From the NCBI RefSeq assembly GCF_051967575.1, contig NZ_JBQCJW010000012.1:44220-108219 (forward strand): a stretch of DNA of 64,000 bases, read 5' to 3'. A program made the position numbers and the translations under genes. Numbering within the stretch: the stretch's first letter is position 1; every line of letters starts with the position of its first letter. The DNA is from Solibacillus silvestris_B. GTDB lineage: Bacteria; Bacillota; Bacilli; Bacillales_A; Planococcaceae. The notes beneath the pieces are model-generated. The model saw only the letters and a program-made list of their open reading frames with translations. It was not told the origin of the DNA and made no database searches. Positions 42,002-50,795 of the stretch are shown here, piece after piece.

Positions 42002-45000
42002 CTACATGTTTCGGCGGTATTGACCTCCTACTTCATATAAAGCTTGGGTGATCTGGCCAAGACTTGCTACTTTTACTGTTTCCATAAGTTCCTCAAAAAT
42101 ATTGCCGCCATTTTTTGCGACTTCCTTCAGCTTTTCAAGCGATTCGCTATTATAGCGGGCGTGTGCCTGTTTAAAGCTTTCCAGATTAGCGATTTGCAAA
42201 TCTTTTTCCTCTTTTGATGCACGGGCAATTTGCATATTATCAATCGCATCATCCGAAGCCGGGTTTGGATTTAAATAAGTGTTTACCCCGATGATCGGAA
42301 GCTGGCCTGAATGCTTCAAATGCTCATAGTACATCGATTCCTCCTGGATTTTACCCCGCTGATATTGTGTTTCCATCGCTCCAAGTACACCGCCGCGGTC
42401 ATTCATACGATCGAATTCTTCCAGTACTGCCTGCTCGACTAATTGTGTAAGCTCTTCAATAATGAATGCGCCTTGCAATGGGTTTTCGTTTTTCGATAAG
42501 CCATGTTCCTTCGTAATGATCATTTGAATCGCCATCGCGCGTCTTACCGATTCCTCTGTAGGCGTTGTAATGGCTTCGTCGTAAGCATTTGTATGCAATG
42601 AATTACAGTTATCCTGCAGTGCCATTAATGCCTGCAATGTTGTGCGAATATCATTGAAGTCGATTTCTTGCGCGTGTAAGCTCCGGCCTGATGTCTGGAT
42701 ATGATACTTCAGCTTCTGCGAGCGCTCATTTGCACCATATTTTTCGCGCATGACAACAGCCCAAATACGGCGTGCCACTCGACCGATTACAGTATATTCC
42801 GGGTCCAGGCCATTCGAGAAGAAGAAACTTAAGTTCGGCGCAAAATCATCAATATTCATACCGCGGCTTAAATAATACTCGACATATGTGAAGCCGTTTG
42901 CAAGTGTAAATGCCAGCTGTGAAATCGGGTTCGCTCCCGCTTCTGCAATATGGTAGCCCGAAATCGACACCGAGTAGTAATTGCGCACTTTATGATCGAT
43001 GAAATATTGTTGAATATCACCCATCATACGAAGCGCAAATTCCGTAGAGAAAATACATGTATTCTGCCCTTGGTCTTCTTTTAAAATATCGGCCTGCACA
43101 GTACCGCGTACAACTTGCAATGTTTGTTCGCGTATTTCCGTAAATTCTTCCACCGTCAATGTGCGTCCAAGCTTCTGTTCGCGCTTTTGCACTTGCTGAT
43201 CGATTGCTGTGTTCATAAACATCGCCAAAATAATAGGTGCCGGCCCGTTGATCGTCATCGAAACAGATGTCGAAGGTGCGCATAAATCAAAGCCAGCATA
43301 AAGCTTTTTCATATCTTCAAGTGTACAGATGCTTACACCGGACTCGCCGACTTTTCCGTAAATATCCGGACGCGTATGCGGGTCTTCCCCGTATAAAGTC
43401 ACCGAATCAAATGCTGTTGACAGTCGCTTTGCATCATCATCCTTCGATAAATAGTGGAAACGTTTATTCGTCCGCTCCGGTGTTCCTTCCCCGGCAAATT
43501 GACGTTTCGGATCTTCCCCTTCTCGCTTGAACGGGAAAACGCCTGCTGTATACGGGAATTCGCCAGGCACATTTTCTTTGTAAACCCAACGCAAAATTTC
43601 ACCATAGTCTTTAAATTGCGGCAAAGCCACTTTCGGAATTTTCAAACCTGCCAAAGATTCTGTGCGTAAAATCGTTCGAATCTCTTTATCGCGCACTTTC
43701 GTAATAAGTTCATCGCCTGCATATGCTTCTTTTAAAGTTCCCCAATTTTGCAAAATGCGCTTCGATTCGGCTGTCAGTTCATTTTGCACTCCTTCCAATA
43801 AGGAATCGATTGACGCGATCAATGCTGTTTCGCTTTCAGGGAGCTGTGCTTTCGTTCCTTCCAGCTGATACCATTTTGTCGCAAAGCTTGCCTGCTGCTC
43901 TGCATGCTTATGATAGTTTCTCACTGTTTCCGAAATTTCGCGCAAATAATAGCGGCGATCATTCGGAATAACGATATTTTGCTTCTGCGTTTTTACGAAA
44001 TGCTCATACGATGTTTCCCAGTCGCAGCCGAACTTTTCGTTTATTTTTGAAACGAGTGCGGCAAATAATGAATTGGTGCCTAAATCATTGAACTGTGAAG
44101 CAATCGTACCGAACACCGGCATTTGATCAATCGGATCTTCCCATAGCTCGCGTGAACGCTGGTACTGTTTTTGCACTTGGCGCATTGCATCTTCAGAGCC
44201 TTTTCGCTCGAATTTATTAATGGCAATTAAATCCGCATAGTCGATCATATCGATTTTCTCAAGCTGTGTCGGCGCACCGAATTCGCTTGTCATCACATAC
44301 ATCGAAAGATCCGTATATTTTGTAATTTCAGCGTCTCCCTGACCGATACCGCTCGTCTCCACAAGAATCAAATCAAAGCCTGCTACACGCACGACATCAA
44401 GCACATCGCCAATCGAACTTGATAACTCTGTATGTGAACCTCGTGTCGCCAAACTGCGCATATAAACACGATTATTAAAGATTGCGTTCATGCGGATACG
44501 GTCGCCCAGCAATGCACCGCCTGTTTTTTGCTTTGTCGGGTCAACAGATAAAATAGCAAGCTTCTTATCCGGAAACTCTTGCAGAAAACGGCGAATCAAT
44601 TCATCTGTTAAAGACGATTTCCCCGCACCCCCTGTACCGGTAATCCCGATAATTGGCGTGTTTGAGCTCTTTTCTCGGGCAAGCCGAAGCATTTCTTCAA
44701 TTTCTTCATCCCCGCCATTTTCGGCGGCTGTGATTAAATTCGCTAAAATTTCCGGTGTATCTGTCGTTAGCTTTTCGAGAAGCTCTTTATAATTTCCTCT
44801 TAATGTGGAAAAATCTGCTCCTTCAAGCTTTTTATTGATCATGCCTTGCAGTCCGAGCTGGCGGCCATCCTCAGGAGAGAAAATCCCCGCAATCCCGTAA
44901 TCATGAAGCTCTTTAATTTCACGCGGCAATATTACCCCGCCGCCTCCTCCGTAAATTTTTATATGCGGTGCGCCTTTTTCGCGGAGGAGATCATACATAT

Positions 45001-45244
45001 ATTTGAAATATTCGATATGCCCGCCTTGGTACGAAGAAAGCGCCACCCCTTGTGCATCTTCCTGGATCGCTGCATTCACTACTTCTTCGACGGAACGGTT
45101 GTGGCCTAAGTGGATCACTTCCGCACCGCTTGATTGCAAAATTCGGCGCATAATATTAATCGAAGCATCATGACCATCAAAAAGGCTTGATGCTGTAACA
45201 AAACGAATGTGATTTTTTGGTTTGTATACTTCAATTTTTCCCAT
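42002..45244 (-). CDS. icmF: fused isobutyryl-CoA mutase (IcmF)
   Basis: This 1080-residue adenosylcobalamin enzyme interconverts isobutyryl-CoA and n-butyryl-CoA. Domain order is that of IcmF. An N-terminal B12 domain has DGHDAS (about 23-28, with the cobalt-binding His25). A G-protein chaperone follows with Walker A TGTGGAGKSS (201-210) and NKFERKGSEDA, which loads and protects the cofactor. A linker and a C-terminal TIM-barrel mutase with YSVSISGYHIAEAGANPISQ complete it. Here the chaperone sits between the two mutase parts, unlike methylmalonyl-CoA mutase. The adjacent B12 uptake and adenosyltransferase genes support this. A terminator lies just upstream. Confidence 0.95.
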   Translation of the reverse strand: MGKIEVYKPKNHIRFVTASSLFDGHDASINIMRRILQSSGAEVIHLGHNRSVEEVVNAAIQEDAQGVALSSYQGGHIEYFKYMYDLLREKGAPHIKIYGGGGGVILPREIKELHDYGIAGIFSPEDGRQLGLQGMINKKLEGADFSTLRGNYKELLEKLTTDTPEILANLITAAENGGDEEIEEMLRLAREKSSNTPIIGITGTGGAGKSSLTDELIRRFLQEFPDKKLAILSVDPTKQKTGGALLGDRIRMNAIFNNRVYMRSLATRGSHTELSSSIGDVLDVVRVAGFDLILVETSGIGQGDAEITKYTDLSMYVMTSEFGAPTQLEKIDMIDYADLIAINKFERKGSEDAMRQVQKQYQRSRELWEDPIDQMPVFGTIASQFNDLGTNSLFAALVSKINEKFGCDWETSYEHFVKTQKQNIVIPNDRRYYLREISETVRNYHKHAEQQASFATKWYQLEGTKAQLPESETALIASIDSLLEGVQNELTAESKRILQNWGTLKEAYAGDELITKVRDKEIRTILRTESLAGLKIPKVALPQFKDYGEILRWVYKENVPGEFPYTAGVFPFKREGEDPKRQFAGEGTPERTNKRFHYLSKDDDAKRLSTAFDSVTLYGEDPHTRPDIYGKVGESGVSICTLEDMKKLYAGFDLCAPSTSVSMTINGPAPIILAMFMNTAIDQQVQKREQKLGRTLTVEEFTEIREQTLQVVRGTVQADILKEDQGQNTCIFSTEFALRMMGDIQQYFIDHKVRNYYSVSISGYHIAEAGANPISQLAFTLANGFTYVEYYLSRGMNIDDFAPNLSFFFSNGLDPEYTVIGRVARRIWAVVMREKYGANERSQKLKYHIQTSGRSLHAQEIDFNDIRTTLQALMALQDNCNSLHTNAYDEAITTPTEESVRRAMAIQMIITKEHGLSKNENPLQGAFIIEELTQLVEQAVLEEFDRMNDRGGVLGAMETQYQRGKIQEESMYYEHLKHSGQLPIIGVNTYLNPNPASDDAIDNMQIARASKEEKDLQIANLESFKQAHARYNSESLEKLKEVAKNGGNIFEELMETVKVASLGQITQALYEVGGQYRRNM

Positions 45245-45274
45245 TTACATATACCCCTTTGTTATAGTGAGATA

Positions 45275-45330
45275 ATGAAAAAGCGCCACGCAAAGCAAAC
45301 TTTCTAAACAGTTGCTCTACATGGCGTTTT
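45275..45330 (-). terminator. terminator between TetR gene and icmF
   Basis: A long imperfect stem (CGCCATGTAGAGCAA with GTTTGCTTTGCGTGGCG, several G-T pairs) is followed on the minus strand by CTTTTTC. It lies 31 bases before icmF, so icmF transcription needs read-through or a promoter in a very short space. Confidence 0.7.
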
Positions 45331-45418
45331 TTCCTTTCTTAATGTTTTAAATCGGATTCAAGGAAATTGCTATAAGAAAACATATCCTTTCACACTTTTT
45401 ATGCGAAAAGCATTTTCC

Positions 45419-46054
45419 TTATTTTTCAAACTGCATAATGCCTTGTAAAAACATTGTTGTTTGCAATTTTATATATTGCTCAATCGTATAGCGTTTTTGT
45501 AATGCCCACTTGCGGAATGCCCAGCTTTGCCCTTGCACGACGATTTGATGTGCAGCTAAATAAATTGCTTCGTCAGATAGCGATAAATTGCCGGCCTTGA
45601 CACAAGCTTTTAGCATGCGCTCAAAAATCGCGACCATTTCAAGTTCTTTGCCGAGAATGTAATGCATCGCCTCTTTCGGCAATGACTTCGTTTCCTGATA
45701 CATAATCGTAAACTCCTCGGGCATTTTATCGATAAGCGAATAATATTGATGAATCGCTTGCTCCAACCCTGCAATTGTCCCTGTATCAGAAGGGAATTCC
45801 GATAAGCATTTCGTTACTTCATTGAAAATATTGTCGCATACTAAAAACAAAACATCTTCTTTCGTACGAATATATTCATACAATGTCCCAATGGAAAATC
45901 CGGCCGCTTTCGCAAGTTCTCGGGTCGTTGCACGGTGGAAGCCTTTTTCTTTAAAAAGCTTCACACCTGCATCGATAATTTGCTGGCGGCGTTCTATAAT
46001 TTTATTTTCATCTTTTATTGACGATTGGACGCGCAGCTTATCTACATTAGCCAT
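45419..46054 (-). CDS. TetR-family regulator of acyl-CoA genes (FadR-like)
   Basis: This 211-residue repressor has an N-terminal helix-turn-helix (about 22-68, GFHRATTRELAKAAGFSIGTLYEYI) and a large helical ligand domain suited to acyl-CoA. It is the last gene of the thiolase-hbd-dehydrogenase cluster, three bases after the preceding stop. Two palindromes of the type TGAAyGnnCrTTCA, upstream of fadF and of the thiolase gene, are candidate operators. Function as a fatty-acid degradation repressor is inferred from position and site type. Confidence 0.85.
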   Translation of the reverse strand: MANVDKLRVQSSIKDENKIIERRQQIIDAGVKLFKEKGFHRATTRELAKAAGFSIGTLYEYIRTKEDVLFLVCDNIFNEVTKCLSEFPSDTGTIAGLEQAIHQYYSLIDKMPEEFTIMYQETKSLPKEAMHYILGKELEMVAIFERMLKACVKAGNLSLSDEAIYLAAHQIVVQGQSWAFRKWALQKRYTIEQYIKLQTTMFLQGIMQFEK

Positions 46055-46057
46055 ATG

Positions 46058-47194
46058 TTATTTCGTGATCATACGCGAAATTACGAGGCGTTGAATTTCT
46101 TGCGTGCCTTCATAAATTTGCGTAATTTTCGCATCACGCATATAGCGCTCCACTGGATAATCTTTCGTATAGCCATAGCCGCCGAAAACTTGTACAGCTT
46201 CTGTCGTCACTTTCATCGCTGTATCGCCGGCAAGCAGTTTTGCCATTGCAGATGCTTTTCCGTATGGCAGATCATTCGATTCCAACCATGCTGCCTGGTA
46301 CGTCAATAAACGGGATGCTTCGATTTCTGTTGCCATATCGGCCAATTTGAACGACACCCCTTGATTTGCTGTAATCGGTTTGCCGAATTGTACACGTTCT
46401 TTTGCATAATCAACCGCCGCATCCAGTGCGCCTTGTGCAATACCTACCGCTTGTGCCGCAATGCCGTTGCGTCCGCCGTCCAATGTTTTCATGGCGATGA
46501 TGAAGCCTTGACCTTCTTCTCCCAATACGTTTTCTTTCGGTACACGGCAGTTATCGAAAATGATTTCTGTTGTCGGTGATGACCGAATGCCTAGCTTCTT
46601 CTCCTTTTTCCCGACGGAGAACCCCGGGAAATCTGCTTCAACGATAAATGCCGTTGTGCCATTTTTCGCTTCCGGATCTGTTACGGCAAACACGACATAA
46701 ATATCCGCAACGCCTCCATTTGTAATGAAGATTTTCGAGCCGTTTAAAATGTAATCATCGCCGTCTTTCACTGCATATGTTTTCATTCCGCCTGCATCTG
46801 AACCTGAACCTGGCTCCGTTAAGCCATAAGCTCCGATTTTCTTGCCTTCTGCCATTGGACGGAGGTATTTCTGCTTTTGCTCTTCATTTCCGAATTTGAA
46901 AATCGGCCAGCCTGCCAGCGATGTATGTGCCGATAATGTTACCCCTGTCGATGCACAAACACGTGATAGCTCTTCGACTGCGATACAGTATGCCAAATAG
47001 TCAAAGCCTGCTCCGCCATACTCTTCCGGCCACGGAATGCCCGTTAAGCCTAGCTCAGCCATTTTATCGAAAATACCGCGGTCAAATTCTTCATGCTCAT
47101 CGCGGTGCTCTGCTGTCGGCGCTACTTCATTGATCGCAAAGTCGCGGATCATTTCGCGTAATTGTTGGTGTTCCTCTGATAATTGAAAGTTCAT
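46058..47194 (-). CDS. acyl-CoA dehydrogenase (short/branched-chain type)
   Basis: This 378-residue FAD enzyme introduces the alpha-beta double bond in acyl-CoA. Standard parts are present: GLTEPGSGSDAGGM, KIFITNGG, FGGYGYTKDYPVERYMRD, and the catalytic base Glu362 in IYEGTQEIQ, the position used by short-chain and butyryl-CoA dehydrogenases. Its closest neighbour is a paralogue at 47236. It probably acts on butyryl-CoA or isobutyryl-CoA next to IcmF, but the exact substrate is not readable. B. subtilis homologues are AcdA/MmgC. Confidence 0.92.
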   Translation of the reverse strand: MNFQLSEEHQQLREMIRDFAINEVAPTAEHRDEHEEFDRGIFDKMAELGLTGIPWPEEYGGAGFDYLAYCIAVEELSRVCASTGVTLSAHTSLAGWPIFKFGNEEQKQKYLRPMAEGKKIGAYGLTEPGSGSDAGGMKTYAVKDGDDYILNGSKIFITNGGVADIYVVFAVTDPEAKNGTTAFIVEADFPGFSVGKKEKKLGIRSSPTTEIIFDNCRVPKENVLGEEGQGFIIAMKTLDGGRNGIAAQAVGIAQGALDAAVDYAKERVQFGKPITANQGVSFKLADMATEIEASRLLTYQAAWLESNDLPYGKASAMAKLLAGDTAMKVTTEAVQVFGGYGYTKDYPVERYMRDAKITQIYEGTQEIQRLVISRMITK

Positions 47195-47222
47195 TTCCCC
47201 ATATCCCCTTTAATAAATATTG

Positions 47223-47236
47223 GTGAAAGCGTTTGT
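47223..47236. promoter_or_regulatory. candidate cre (CcpA) site
   Basis: TGAAAGCGTTTGTT matches the catabolite-repression consensus TGAAANCGNTTNCA except at its last positions. It lies between the two acyl-CoA dehydrogenase genes, inside the operon, where it could act as a roadblock. A chance match is quite possible. Confidence 0.3.
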
Positions 47237-48372
47237 TATCCAATCACATGCTTACTAATGACGATGCGCTGGATTTCGCTTGTGCCTTCGTAAATTTGCG
47301 TTACTTTTGCGTCGCGGAAATAGCGTTCTACCGGATAATCTTCGGTATAGCCGTATCCTCCGAAGATTTGTACAGCTTCGATTGCTGTATCCATCGCTGT
47401 TTGTGAAGCAAATAACTTTGCCATTGATGCTTCTTTTCCGCATGACAGCCCTTCACTGCGCATGTTTGCGGCACGATAAACGAGCAGTTTTGAAGCTTCC
47501 ACTGCTGTTGCCATATCGGCAAGCTTAAAGCCCACTCCTTGCTGCTGGGCAATCGGTTTTCCGAATTGGATACGCTCTTTTGCATAGGCAGTTGCCGCTT
47601 CCAATGCAGCTTCGGCAATACCTAAACTTTGGGCCGCAATGCCGATTCTTCCTACATCCAAGTTGGCCATCGCAATTTTAAAGCCTTCCCCTTCTTGCCC
47701 GAGAAGGTTTTCAGCAGGAACACGCATATTTTCAAATGTCAGCTGTACAGTACGTGAACCGTGCAGCCCCATTTTGCGTTCATCCTTTCCGATGATCAGG
47801 CCAGGTGTATCCTTCTGCACGATAAATGCAGAAATCCCGCGCGATCCCGCTTCTGGATTCGTCGAAGCAAACACGATGTACACATCCGCCTCTCCGCCAT
47901 TTGTAATGAATACTTTTGCTCCGTCAAGCACATAATGCTCCCCATCGCGAACTGCCTTCGTCTTCAAAGACCCAGCATCGCTTCCTGCACCCGGCTCTGT
48001 TAAGCAAAATGCCCCGATATATTCCCCGCTTGCCAGCTTCGGTACATATCGTTTCTTTTGCGCGTCATTGCCGAAATATAAAATCGGATTTGTGCCGACA
48101 GATGTATGAACAGATAAAATGACGCCCATGACAGCACTCACTTTCGATAGCTCATGAATCGCAATAATATACGACGTAAAATCCATTTCCGCCCCGCCGT
48201 ATTCAGCAGGAGCAGTAATCCCCATCAGTCCAAGCTCACCCATTTTCGTCAGCAAATGTCTCGGAAATTCCCCTGCTTCCATTTTCTCAATGAATGGCTC
48301 TATTTCGGTTTTCGCAAAATCGCGAACCATGTTGCGCATCATTAACTGCTCATCAGTAAATTGTAGATTCAT
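47236..48372 (-). CDS. acyl-CoA dehydrogenase, second paralogue
   Basis: This 378-residue acyl-CoA dehydrogenase is clearly paralogous to its downstream neighbour. It has CLTEPGAGSDAGSLKT, KVFITNGGEADVYIVFA, FGGYGYTEDYPVERYFRD and the catalytic Glu362 in IYEGTSEIQR. ATG 48372 is chosen because GAGG is placed before MNLQFTDEQL; the frame stays open 39 codons upstream into the hbd gene. Two neighbouring dehydrogenases suggest different chain lengths or branching. Confidence 0.92.
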   Translation of the reverse strand: MNLQFTDEQLMMRNMVRDFAKTEIEPFIEKMEAGEFPRHLLTKMGELGLMGITAPAEYGGAEMDFTSYIIAIHELSKVSAVMGVILSVHTSVGTNPILYFGNDAQKKRYVPKLASGEYIGAFCLTEPGAGSDAGSLKTKAVRDGEHYVLDGAKVFITNGGEADVYIVFASTNPEAGSRGISAFIVQKDTPGLIIGKDERKMGLHGSRTVQLTFENMRVPAENLLGQEGEGFKIAMANLDVGRIGIAAQSLGIAEAALEAATAYAKERIQFGKPIAQQQGVGFKLADMATAVEASKLLVYRAANMRSEGLSCGKEASMAKLFASQTAMDTAIEAVQIFGGYGYTEDYPVERYFRDAKVTQIYEGTSEIQRIVISKHVIG

Positions 48373-48385
48373 AGAAGTAATTACC

Positions 48386-49240
48386 TCAGCTTTCGTATAC
48401 ATAGAAACCGCGACCGCTCTTTTTGCCCAACCAGCCGGCTGCCACATATTTGCGTAATAACGGACATGGGCGGTACTTGCTGTCACCAAGTCCTTCGTGT
48501 AAAATTTCCATAATCGACAAGCATGTATCCAATCCGATAAAATCAGCTAATGTTAAAGGTCCCATCGGATGGTTCATGCCCATTTTCATCACATCGTCTA
48601 TTGCTTCTTTCGTCGCAACACCTTCATACAGTGCATAAATCGCTTCATTGATCATAGGGAGTAAAATACGGTTCGAAATGAAGCCCGGGAAGTCATTTAC
48701 TTCAACCCCTGTTTTCCCTAAGCGTTCTGTCATGACGGCAACTGTTTCATACACTTCATCCGCTGTTGCAAGGCCGCGAATTATTTCTACGAGCTTCATG
48801 ACAGGCACCGGGTTCATAAAGTGCATGCCGATCACTTGCTCCGGACGCTTCGTGACAGCCGCGATTTCTGTAATCGGTAAACTCGATGTATTCGTCGCTA
48901 AAATCGCATGCTTCGGTGCCAATTCATCGAGCTGTCTGAAAATCGTTTGCTTAATTTCCATATTCTCAACTGCCGCTTCAATGATGATGTCCGCGTTTTT
49001 CGCGTCTTCAATCGTCAATGATTTAGTAATACGAGCTAACACAGCCGATTTTTCTTCTTCTGTTTTACGACCCTTTTCAACATCACGTGCCAAGTTTTTC
49101 GTAATTGTATTTAAACCGCGTTCGAAAAACTCATCCTTCATATCATTTAAAATGACTTCATAGCCTGCCTGTGCACAAACTTGCGCGATCCCGGAGCCCA
49201 TTTGCCCTGCTCCGATGACCATTACTTTTTGAATCGCCAT
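48386..49240 (-). CDS. hbd: 3-hydroxybutyryl-CoA dehydrogenase
   Basis: This 284-residue NAD-dependent enzyme interconverts 3-hydroxybutyryl-CoA and acetoacetyl-CoA. It has the Rossmann motif VIGAGQMGSGIAQ (about 8-20), ATNTSSLPIT, the catalytic His-Glu region IGMHFMNPVPVMKLVEII, and a helical C-terminal domain with NHPMGPLTLADFIGLD. It lies 13 bases after the thiolase gene and 13 before the dehydrogenase, so all are one operon. B. subtilis MmgB is the expected homologue. Confidence 0.95.
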   Translation of the reverse strand: MAIQKVMVIGAGQMGSGIAQVCAQAGYEVILNDMKDEFFERGLNTITKNLARDVEKGRKTEEEKSAVLARITKSLTIEDAKNADIIIEAAVENMEIKQTIFRQLDELAPKHAILATNTSSLPITEIAAVTKRPEQVIGMHFMNPVPVMKLVEIIRGLATADEVYETVAVMTERLGKTGVEVNDFPGFISNRILLPMINEAIYALYEGVATKEAIDDVMKMGMNHPMGPLTLADFIGLDTCLSIMEILHEGLGDSKYRPCPLLRKYVAAGWLGKKSGRGFYVYES

Positions 49241-49253
49241 TTATTTCATCCCC

Positions 49254-50444
49254 TTAGTTTGTTACTTCGATTAATACCGCGTCCCCTTGACCACCGCCAG
49301 AACAAATTGCAGCAATTCCTAAACCGCCCCCACGTCGCTTCAGTTCGTAAGCGAGCGTTAAAATAATACGTGCGCCACTTGCTCCAATCGGGTGGCCTAA
49401 AGCTACGGCACCCCCGTTAACATTTACTTTGCTCTCATCCAGTCCGCTAATTTGATTGCTTACGAGAGCAACCGCTGCGAAAGCTTCGTTAATTTCGATT
49501 AAATCGATGTCCGCCAATGTTTTTCCGGCTTTTTCAAGCAGTCGATTAATGACAAGCCCTGGTGTTTGCGGGAAGTCCTCTGGTGCCACCCCCAGCTCCG
49601 CATGCGCTAAAATGGTTGCAAGCGGCTGACGGTTTTCCTGCTGGGCTTTTTCTTCACTCATCAGCACTAGTGCACACGCTCCGTCATTCACACCTGGTGC
49701 ATTTCCGGCTGTAATTGTCCCATCGCTGCTGAACGCTGATTTTAATTTTGTTAGCGTTTCCATTGTTGTCCCTGCCCGTGGTGCTTCGTCCGTTTCAATA
49801 CGAAGGGGATCGCCTTTTCGCTGTGGAATTTCCACTGCTGCGATTTCTTCTGCAAATTTACCTGAGTCAATTGCTGCCAATGCTTTTTCATGGCTGCGAA
49901 CTGCCCAAGCATCCTGCTGTTCACGAGTAATTTCAAACTTGCTCGCTGTGTCATTGCCATAGATGCCCATGTGCACTTGTTTCGGATGGAAAGCACATGA
50001 CAAACCATCGTAAATCATGCCATCTACTAAACTAGCATCTCCCATACGCAAGCCAAATCTCCCTTTTGGCATATAGTACGGTGCGTTTGACATCGATTCC
50101 ATCCCGCCAGCCACGATCACTTCTTCGTCCCCTGATCGAATAAGCTGATCGGCAAGAGTTACACTGCGCATACCTGAAGCACATACTTTGTTGATTGTTT
50201 CTGTTTTCACATTCCACGGAATTCCCGCTTTTGTTGCAGCTTGTCGTGAAGGGATTTGCCCTTGACCTGCCTGCAATACGGTTCCAATAATGACTTCGTT
50301 TACTGCATCTGCTTCTACATTCGCCTTTGCCAATGCTTCTTTAATTGCAATTCCGCCTAAATCACTTGCTGTTAATGAACTTAGTGCACCACCAAATTTA
50401 CCGAATGGTGTTCGTGCGCCGTCTAAAATGACTGTTCTCGACAA
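49254..50444 (-). CDS. acetyl-CoA C-acetyltransferase (thiolase)
   Basis: This 396-residue thiolase splits acetoacetyl-CoA, or condenses two acetyl-CoA. The nucleophile Cys88 lies in NKVCASGMRSV, with GHPIGASGAR (His near 352) and the second catalytic Cys in CSGGGQGDA near the end. The start is TTG at 50444 with AAAGGGGTG; homologues begin (M)SRTVILDGARTPFG. The frame is open 34 codons further upstream without a ribosome site. It is the first gene of the hbd-dehydrogenase-TetR operon. MmgA-like. Confidence 0.94.
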   Translation of the reverse strand: MSRTVILDGARTPFGKFGGALSSLTASDLGGIAIKEALAKANVEADAVNEVIIGTVLQAGQGQIPSRQAATKAGIPWNVKTETINKVCASGMRSVTLADQLIRSGDEEVIVAGGMESMSNAPYYMPKGRFGLRMGDASLVDGMIYDGLSCAFHPKQVHMGIYGNDTASKFEITREQQDAWAVRSHEKALAAIDSGKFAEEIAAVEIPQRKGDPLRIETDEAPRAGTTMETLTKLKSAFSSDGTITAGNAPGVNDGACALVLMSEEKAQQENRQPLATILAHAELGVAPEDFPQTPGLVINRLLEKAGKTLADIDLIEINEAFAAVALVSNQISGLDESKVNVNGGAVALGHPIGASGARIILTLAYELKRRGGGLGIAAICSGGGQGDAVLIEVTN

Positions 50445-50656
50445 TCCATACACCCCTTTGTTTGAATCAGCTATGGTTGAGCAAAATTCGCTTCCGTATT
50501 CGGCTTTGCGCAAGTATAGAAGCACTTTGCCGAAATTCCCCCACATGCTGGAAACTACAATTCTATTAGCAGTAATCCCCTTTGTCTATTCATGAAAATA
50601 GAAATGCCCGCTTGTAGTTCACACATTGCAAATTTCGCTTCATTTTCGCATTTGAC

Positions 50657-50670
50657 TGAACGCTCGCTCA
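50657..50670. promoter_or_regulatory. candidate FadR-like operator upstream of thiolase
   Basis: TGAACGCTCGCTCA is a near palindrome (TGAnCGnnCGnTCA) of the same style as the site at 53307. It lies about 210 bases before the thiolase start and is a probable target of the TetR protein encoded at the end of the operon. Confidence 0.5.
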
Positions 50671-50680
50671 ATCATTATGT

Positions 50681-50712
50681 AGAAAAAAATGAGAGTAACA
50701 ATTACCCTCATT
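50681..50712 (-). terminator. fadF terminator
   Basis: Stem AATGAGGGTAA/TTACTCTCATT (one G-T pair) is followed on the minus strand by TTTTTTTC, about 85 bases after the fadF stop. Confidence 0.85.
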
Positions 50713-50795
50713 TCTTCACTTAATTTCATTGTATTAAATCCATTTTAAATTCGCAACAAATTATTCGAATATACTGACTCTAAATTTTTTTCTCG

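Larger units (their letters stand above)
50445..50795. other. intergenic region upstream of the thiolase operon
   Basis: It holds the fadF terminator (50681-50712) and a palindromic candidate operator (50657-50670). The remaining part should contain the thiolase promoter, but no strong match was picked out. Confidence 0.45.
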
